Shown in pieces: positions 16,478 through 19,683 of a DNA stretch of 19,683 nt. Position 1 is the first letter of the stretch. Every line of letters begins with the position of its first letter. Below the pieces are notes generated by a model that had not been told where the DNA came from, made no database searches, and saw nothing but the letters and a program-made list of their open reading frames with translations. This stretch comes from JAWOJF01 sp046481785. GTDB taxonomy: Bacteria > Bacteroidota > Ignavibacteria > Ignavibacteriales > Ignavibacteriaceae. A program made the position numbers and the translations under genes. Location: the NCBI GenBank assembly GCA_046481785.1, contig JAWOJF010000027.1, positions 1-19,683 on the forward strand. Direction: 5' to 3'.

Positions 16478-16766
16478 TTTTTAATGTAGTATTATAGCCG
16501 GGTGATTGTTTATTATCACAATTTTTATAAAGATAAAACGAAAATTACAAAACATATAAATAGTTACAATATTTAATTTAACTTATTCTTAAATAAAGAA
16601 TTATCTAAAAATTTCCCGCTTTTTACACTACTAATATATATGTCTATTTAAAGCCGGGGTTGTACTGCCCCTCACAATGGAGAAATATACCCCTCTTACG
16701 GCACTACTTCTCATAATTATTCTATTATCTTAAAAAAGAATCGATAACAAGTAACAGGAGACAGTT
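16478..16766. promoter_or_regulatory. Divergent intergenic region between kinase and small plus-strand gene
   Basis: This 289-bp AT-rich stretch has no gene and must hold promoters for both directions. Visible elements are a minus-strand TATAAT (16492-16497) 15 nt before the kinase ATG, GGGG-N8-CCCC (16656-16671), and two copies of CCCCTC spaced 22 bp apart (16668-16673 and 16690-16695). The second copy contains TACCCCT (16688-16694), a full match to the NarL heptamer consensus. An inverted pair GTGAT/ATCAC (16502-16519) is also present. No experimentally known promoter was recognised. Confidence 0.35.
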
Positions 16767-16946
16767 ATGAAAAGGAATGAAGGATTTAGAGCAGATGATA
16801 TCCATCGCGGTGAAACCCCGGATAAAAACAGGAAAAAGAATATTAACCGTGGGGAAGAAGAGACAAACATAGAAGAAGAAAGAAGAAGGAAGCAGGAACG
16901 GGGAACAGAACATGATAAAGAGGATATAGAGAGACAGCCGAAATAA
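16767..16946 (+). CDS. Small, highly charged hypothetical protein (59 residues)
   Basis: This is the only plus-strand gene supported in the window. A clean AGGAG (16756-16760) stands 6 nt before the ATG, and the frame runs 59 codons to TAA. About half the residues are Lys, Arg, Glu or Asp (for example NIEEERRRKQERG). There is no signal peptide, membrane segment or cysteine, and the few hydrophobic residues are scattered. It is therefore probably disordered or a single charged helix. I do not recognise a family. A hydrophilic stress or nucleic-acid-associated peptide is conceivable, but nothing shows it. The opposite strand also has an open frame (16725-17051), but that reads as low-complexity Phe/Leu/Ser, lacks a ribosome site and covers the palindrome, so I take it as a shadow. 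Confidence 0.65.
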   Translation: MKRNEGFRADDIHRGETPDKNRKKNINRGEEETNIEEERRRKQERGTEHDKEDIERQPK

Positions 16947-16984
16947 TTTCCCGGATAAAATAATATCTGAGCCTTCCGGCATTT

Positions 16985-17039
16985 GGGCGGCCAGACCTGC
17001 CTGCGCGAAGCCGCTTCGGCATAGGCAGGCAGGTCGCCC
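16985..17039. repeat. GC-rich nested palindrome between convergent gene ends
   Basis: Perfect 11-bp arms GACCTGCCTGC (16994-17004) and GCAGGCAGGTC (17025-17035) enclose a second palindrome CGAAGC-C-GCTTCG (17006-17018). Outside them GGGCG (16985-16989) can pair with CGCCC (17035-17039, sharing one base with the inner arm), leaving a bulge. Its GC content stands out sharply from the AT-rich surroundings. It sits between the plus-strand small gene and the minus-strand membrane protein. It may act as a bidirectional terminator, though it has no T-run, or be one copy of a dispersed REP-like element. Only one copy is present in this window. Confidence 0.7.
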
Positions 17040-17054
17040 TACAATTTTCACCTA

Positions 17055-17870
17055 CTAATACTTCCCTAAAAATCTGTCCACTTTATATTTTCTTATTGCT
17101 AAGATAAAAAACGGAATTGATACTGCACTCATATAAAGTACTGTGTTATATATATTATACTCTTTCAGATTAATTATGCCGGTAATTAATAAGATTAAAG
17201 TTGGAATTAAAAGCATAAGGCCTCCTGCAAAAAACATTTCCTGAAAATCAGATACCATCCAGCCTATATAGATACTTAATAAAAAAATCAAAATAGTACC
17301 CCATATAGGGATAAAAGATAAGAATGACCTGATTTCAAGTGGATTGGCAGGCTCGGCTATATTACTATTTAAATTGCTGTAAGTTAACAGCAGCAAAACA
17401 TATACTGCAGTTGTGGCTCCTGTAAAAATAAATATCCGCATAAACCCGGTACGAAATGAATAGAGAATATAAATTATATAAATAATAAACATTGAAGAAT
17501 CAGCGGATAATAATACACCGAACAAAAACGCAAAAATAAGGGATGTAAAGTTAATTACTGTTTTATGAAGATATCTTTCTGAAAGAAAAATCAGGAAGAT
17601 CATCAGTAAGATGTTGATTAAAATTCCATATTCAACCAGCAGCAGATAATATAATGCAGGGGAAAGCGAAGCTATAAGGATACGTATCTGGTTTTCTTTA
17701 ACCGGTTTTAATTTTTTTTCCGTAATAAGTATCAGCGATATAAATGCGATAAAATAAACTACAGGTAATAGAAAAGAGCTGCTTACTAATACAGTACAAA
17801 TGAAAAGAGAATTGATCAGGCCGGTTGATATTAAAGAAATCCAGTTGATATAGTGGTTCTTTGTAAACAT
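17055..17870 (-). CDS. Polytopic membrane protein of unknown function
   Basis: This is 271 residues, most of them hydrophobic. I count about ten membrane segments: roughly 8-29, 31-50, 61-78, 82-97, 106-122, 126-138, 144-163, 186-204, 212-232 and 241-258. Short basic loops (EKKLKPVKEN, SERYLHKT) and a basic tail (RKYKVDRFLGK) suggest a cytoplasmic C-terminus. No transporter or enzyme signature was recognised, and no conserved charged residue stands out within a membrane segment. The ATG at 17870 has no clear ribosome site, and 72 bp separate it from the TerB-like gene upstream. The two may be co-transcribed. A bactoprenol-linked or polysaccharide-related membrane protein is possible, but nothing in the sequence shows it. 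Confidence 0.75.
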   Translation of the reverse strand: MFTKNHYINWISLISTGLINSLFICTVLVSSSFLLPVVYFIAFISLILITEKKLKPVKENQIRILIASLSPALYYLLLVEYGILINILLMIFLIFLSERYLHKTVINFTSLIFAFLFGVLLSADSSMFIIYIIYILYSFRTGFMRIFIFTGATTAVYVLLLLTYSNLNSNIAEPANPLEIRSFLSFIPIWGTILIFLLSIYIGWMVSDFQEMFFAGGLMLLIPTLILLITGIINLKEYNIYNTVLYMSAVSIPFFILAIRKYKVDRFLGKY

Positions 17871-17920
17871 TACTGCAATTTACAAATAACAATAGATGAA
17901 GAGAGTAACCACATTTTTTT

Positions 17921-17955
17921 AATTGTGAATTATTATTAATTATTAACTGTTAATT
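17921..17955. repeat. Array of degenerate 7-bp repeats overlapping the TerB-like stop codon
   Basis: The AT-rich units are AATTGTG, AATTATT, ATTAATT, ATTAACT and GTTAATT. The last two run into the end of the TerB-like coding region. Read on the minus strand the array starts AATTAACAGTTAATAA, close to the plus-strand start of the array at 18413-18447. The two arrays thus bracket the gene in inverted orientation. Low complexity makes chance similarity possible. Confidence 0.35.
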
Positions 17956-18398
17956 TCCTTTTTCGCTTCAAGTTTGGCCGCAATAACCTCCCTAAAGTCA
18001 AGATTAAGCATTACACCTATTCTTTTAACAAGCTGATCTTCATATTTATCAAGTTTTTCATCAACATATATCAGACGCCATATATTTTTCATTACTTCAT
18101 ACTTTTCTTCTTTATTTAAATTCTGATCGAGAATAGTAGTAAATTCGTACAGACTTATACTTTCTTTTATATCTGCTTCGGCAAGCTCAAACAGTTCATC
18201 AATATAATCATCATCAAGATCAAAAGATGATTTCATTATAGAAATAATTTTCTCTTCTTCTTCCCTTGTAAGGCTGCTGTCTGCTTTTGCCATTTCTATG
18301 AAGATAGCGCAGGTGGCCACCTGAAGCTTCTTATTTTCATCAATGGTCTCTCTCTCCAGGGATTCCGGTAAAAATATTTTCTTCAAATGATTTAACAT
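17943..18398 (-). CDS. TerB-like (tellurite-resistance TerB family) cytoplasmic protein
   Basis: This is a 151-residue soluble helical protein, close to the usual TerB length. The TerB-like core covers about 25-140: an early helix with CAIFIEMAKADSSLTREEEEKI, then LYEFTTILDQNL, then a second acidic turn at MKNIWRLIYVDEKLDKYED. The paired acidic motifs (AKADSSLTREE and YVDEKLDKYED) are the family's metal-site hallmark. TerB-like proteins are widespread, and most are not linked to tellurite. Neighbouring ter genes (terC, terD, terZ) are absent here, so a resistance role is unsupported. The ATG at 18398 has only a weak GGGA upstream. It sits between malQ (57 bp) and the membrane protein (72 bp), and may be part of the malQ transcript. 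Confidence 0.8.
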   Translation of the reverse strand: MLNHLKKIFLPESLERETIDENKKLQVATCAIFIEMAKADSSLTREEEEKIISIMKSSFDLDDDYIDELFELAEADIKESISLYEFTTILDQNLNKEEKYEVMKNIWRLIYVDEKLDKYEDQLVKRIGVMLNLDFREVIAAKLEAKKEINS

Positions 18399-18412
18399 TG
18401 CATTCCCGTGTA

Positions 18413-18447
18413 ATTAACAATTAACAATGAACAATGAATAATTAAAA
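18413..18447. repeat. Array of five 7-bp repeats between malQ and the TerB-like gene
   Basis: The units are ATTAACA, ATTAACA, ATGAACA, ATGAATA and ATTAAAA, with no spacers. The period is clear and the consensus is about ATKAAYA. It fills most of the 57-bp gap. Similar AT-rich heptamer arrays recur in intergenic DNA of this group to my knowledge, but the genome-wide distribution cannot be seen here. Confidence 0.55.
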
Positions 18448-18455
18448 AGCAATTT

Positions 18456-19682
18456 TTAATTGTCTAACTCTTCCTCTATTTCAACTTCTTTTATAGGTTT
18501 GGGTGGACGCTCATATAGTTCAGCCATTTCTTTATAATGTGCTGCCAGGTAATCCGGCACCTGGTCCCATGTAAAACGCCAGGTCCAGTTTCCGCCCGGT
18601 TTACCGGGAAAATTCATTCGTGCTTCACCGCCAAGATTTAATACATCCTGCATTGGAATAATTACAAGATCTGCTGCTGTTGCATAGGCAGTCCTAACCA
18701 GTTTACCAACCATGTCATCGCCGTAATAATCAAGGTATTTTTGAGCATGCGAATAAATATCATTATCCTGCGTTTTAGCTTTTTCAAAATAAGCACGTGT
18801 GGTATCATTATCATGAGAGCCTGTATAAACCATACTGTCTTGCAGAATATTATGAGGAAGGAACTTTGTTTCCATATCGGTTCCAAAAGCGAACTGAAGA
18901 ATTTTCATTCCGGGGAAGCCGAATTTTTCTCTTAGAGCAGTAACCGATTTTGTTATCACACCAAGATCCTCGGCAACAATGGGTAGTTCACCCATGTGTT
19001 TTTTAACAGTGCTGAAAAATTTTTCACCGGGGGCTTTAATCCATTTGCCAGTTACTGCAGTAGGTGCATCACCGGGTATTTTCCAGAAAGCATCAAAACC
19101 GCGGAAATGATCTATCCTAATTATATCAACAAACTCAAGAAGTTTCGCAAGCCTGTTGCGCCACCACTGGAAATCATCCTTCTCCATCTCTTCCCATATA
19201 AACAAAGGATTACCCCACAACTGTCCTGTCTCACTGAAATAATCGGGCGGTACACCGGCAACAAATTCAAGCTTTCCTTCACTATCAAGAGTAAATATTT
19301 TATTATTAGCCCAAACATCTGAACTGTCATATGCAACAAAAATAGGTATGTCGCCTATAATTTTAATCCCTTTACCGTTTGCAAATTCTCTTACATCATG
19401 CCATTGTTTATAAAATATATACTGAACAAATTTATGGTAGCGAATATTGTCAGCTAATTTCTCACGCCATTTATTTAATGCTTCACTTTTTCTAACAACC
19501 AGGCCTTTTTCCCATTCGGGCCACGCCTTATAGTTATTATGTTCTTTTAAAGCCATAAAAAGGGCAAAATCTTCCAGCCAGTCTTTATTTTTTTCTGCAA
19601 ATTTTTCAAAATCTTTCTGTATACTTTTATCATTTTTTTTGTAATTCTCAAAAGCTTTCTTCAGGATATTTCTTTTAAAATC
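18456..19682 (-). CDS. malQ: 4-alpha-glucanotransferase (amylomaltase), N-terminus beyond window (partial)
   Basis: This GH77 enzyme transfers alpha-1,4-glucan segments between maltodextrins in the cytoplasm. The frame continues upstream of the internal Met at 19556 to the window edge, giving 408 visible residues. The family is about 500 residues, so roughly 90-100 are missing. Family motifs appear in order: GVPPDYFSETGQLWGNP, RIDHFRGFDAFWKIPG (nucleophile Asp, visible residue 191), PIVAEDLGVIT (acid/base Glu, 238) and YTGSHDNDTT (third catalytic Asp, 291). The C-terminus has a short acidic extension (EVEIEEELDN). All catalytic residues are present, so the enzyme should be active. It lies 18 kb from the truncated glucan-active secreted protein. 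The two ends of the window thus share alpha-glucan metabolism, which supports the substrate guess for the receptor operon. Confidence 0.95.
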   Translation of the reverse strand, partial: DFKRNILKKAFENYKKNDKSIQKDFEKFAEKNKDWLEDFALFMALKEHNNYKAWPEWEKGLVVRKSEALNKWREKLADNIRYHKFVQYIFYKQWHDVREFANGKGIKIIGDIPIFVAYDSSDVWANNKIFTLDSEGKLEFVAGVPPDYFSETGQLWGNPLFIWEEMEKDDFQWWRNRLAKLLEFVDIIRIDHFRGFDAFWKIPGDAPTAVTGKWIKAPGEKFFSTVKKHMGELPIVAEDLGVITKSVTALREKFGFPGMKILQFAFGTDMETKFLPHNILQDSMVYTGSHDNDTTRAYFEKAKTQDNDIYSHAQKYLDYYGDDMVGKLVRTAYATAADLVIIPMQDVLNLGGEARMNFPGKPGGNWTWRFTWDQVPDYLAAHYKEMAELYERPPKPIKEVEIEEELDN

Positions 19683-19683
19683 A

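Noticed and set aside
16502..16519. GTGAT/ATCAC inverted pair upstream of the kinase, considered as a CRP-like site.
   Set aside because: The gap is 10 bp between GTGA and TCAC instead of the 6 bp of the CRP consensus, and no CRP-type regulator is in view.
16725..17051. A 108-residue minus-strand open frame between kinase and membrane protein.
   Set aside because: It runs through the GC-rich palindrome and lies antisense to the small gene with a good ribosome site. The predicted protein is low-complexity Phe/Leu/Ser with no family features.
17943..18398. Tellurite resistance as the role of the TerB-like gene.
   Set aside because: No other ter genes are nearby, and TerB-like domains are common outside resistance operons. 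Only the family name is retained.
1..19683. CRISPR arrays, tRNA or rRNA genes, insertion sequences and transposases.
   Set aside because: No regularly spaced long repeats, cloverleaf-like segments, rRNA signatures or transposase motifs were noticed on either strand. This was by eye; tRNAscan and an IS search would settle it.

Overview
The window reads like Ignavibacteria or a close relative in the Bacteroidota/FCB group. It is AT-rich. It has C-terminal type IX secretion (T9SS) sorting domains with the NYPNPFNPTT signature, a PorV/PorQ-family barrel, a TonB-dependent receptor with a carboxypeptidase-regulatory N-terminal domain, and a propeller/Y_Y_Y sensor kinase. All these calls come from reading motifs by eye; no database search was run. 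Every gene but one lies on the minus strand.

Layout in transcription order, from right to left. (a) 18456-19682: malQ (4-alpha-glucanotransferase), N-terminus cut by the window edge. (b) 17943-18398: a TerB-like protein whose gene is bracketed by two AT-rich arrays of degenerate 7-bp units in inverted orientation. (c) 17055-17870: an unrecognised polytopic membrane protein. (d) 16985-17039: a GC-rich palindrome between convergent gene ends. (e) 16767-16946: the only plus-strand gene, a 59-residue highly charged orphan. (f) 13301-16477: a sensor histidine kinase with two predicted seven-bladed propellers. (g) 12508-13161 and 11669-12331: two NarL-type response regulators that are clear paralogues. 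(h) 11329-11668: a non-coding gap with a terminator-like hairpin and a NarL-like 7-2-7 palindrome. (i) 1-11328: a probable five-gene operon coding for a TonB-dependent receptor, a 1197-residue surface protein, a PorV-like barrel, a three-module binding protein with a T9SS tail, and a large secreted protein with starch-binding-like and glucodextranase-like accessory modules, cut by the window edge.

Working model (inference): this is an alpha-glucan acquisition locus that parallels the Bacteroides Sus system but is built from different parts. The receptor would import oligosaccharides. The multi-module protein would bind glucan at the surface, in the role of SusE/SusF. The truncated protein would be the secreted glucan-active enzyme. 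PorV would serve T9SS export. MalQ would process maltodextrins in the cytoplasm. No SusD-type lipoprotein is visible, and the 1197-residue protein occupies its place beside the receptor. Control would come from the propeller kinase and its two regulators, as separate proteins instead of the fused hybrid two-component systems usual in Bacteroides.

No rRNA, tRNA, CRISPR array, insertion sequence or transposase was recognised.
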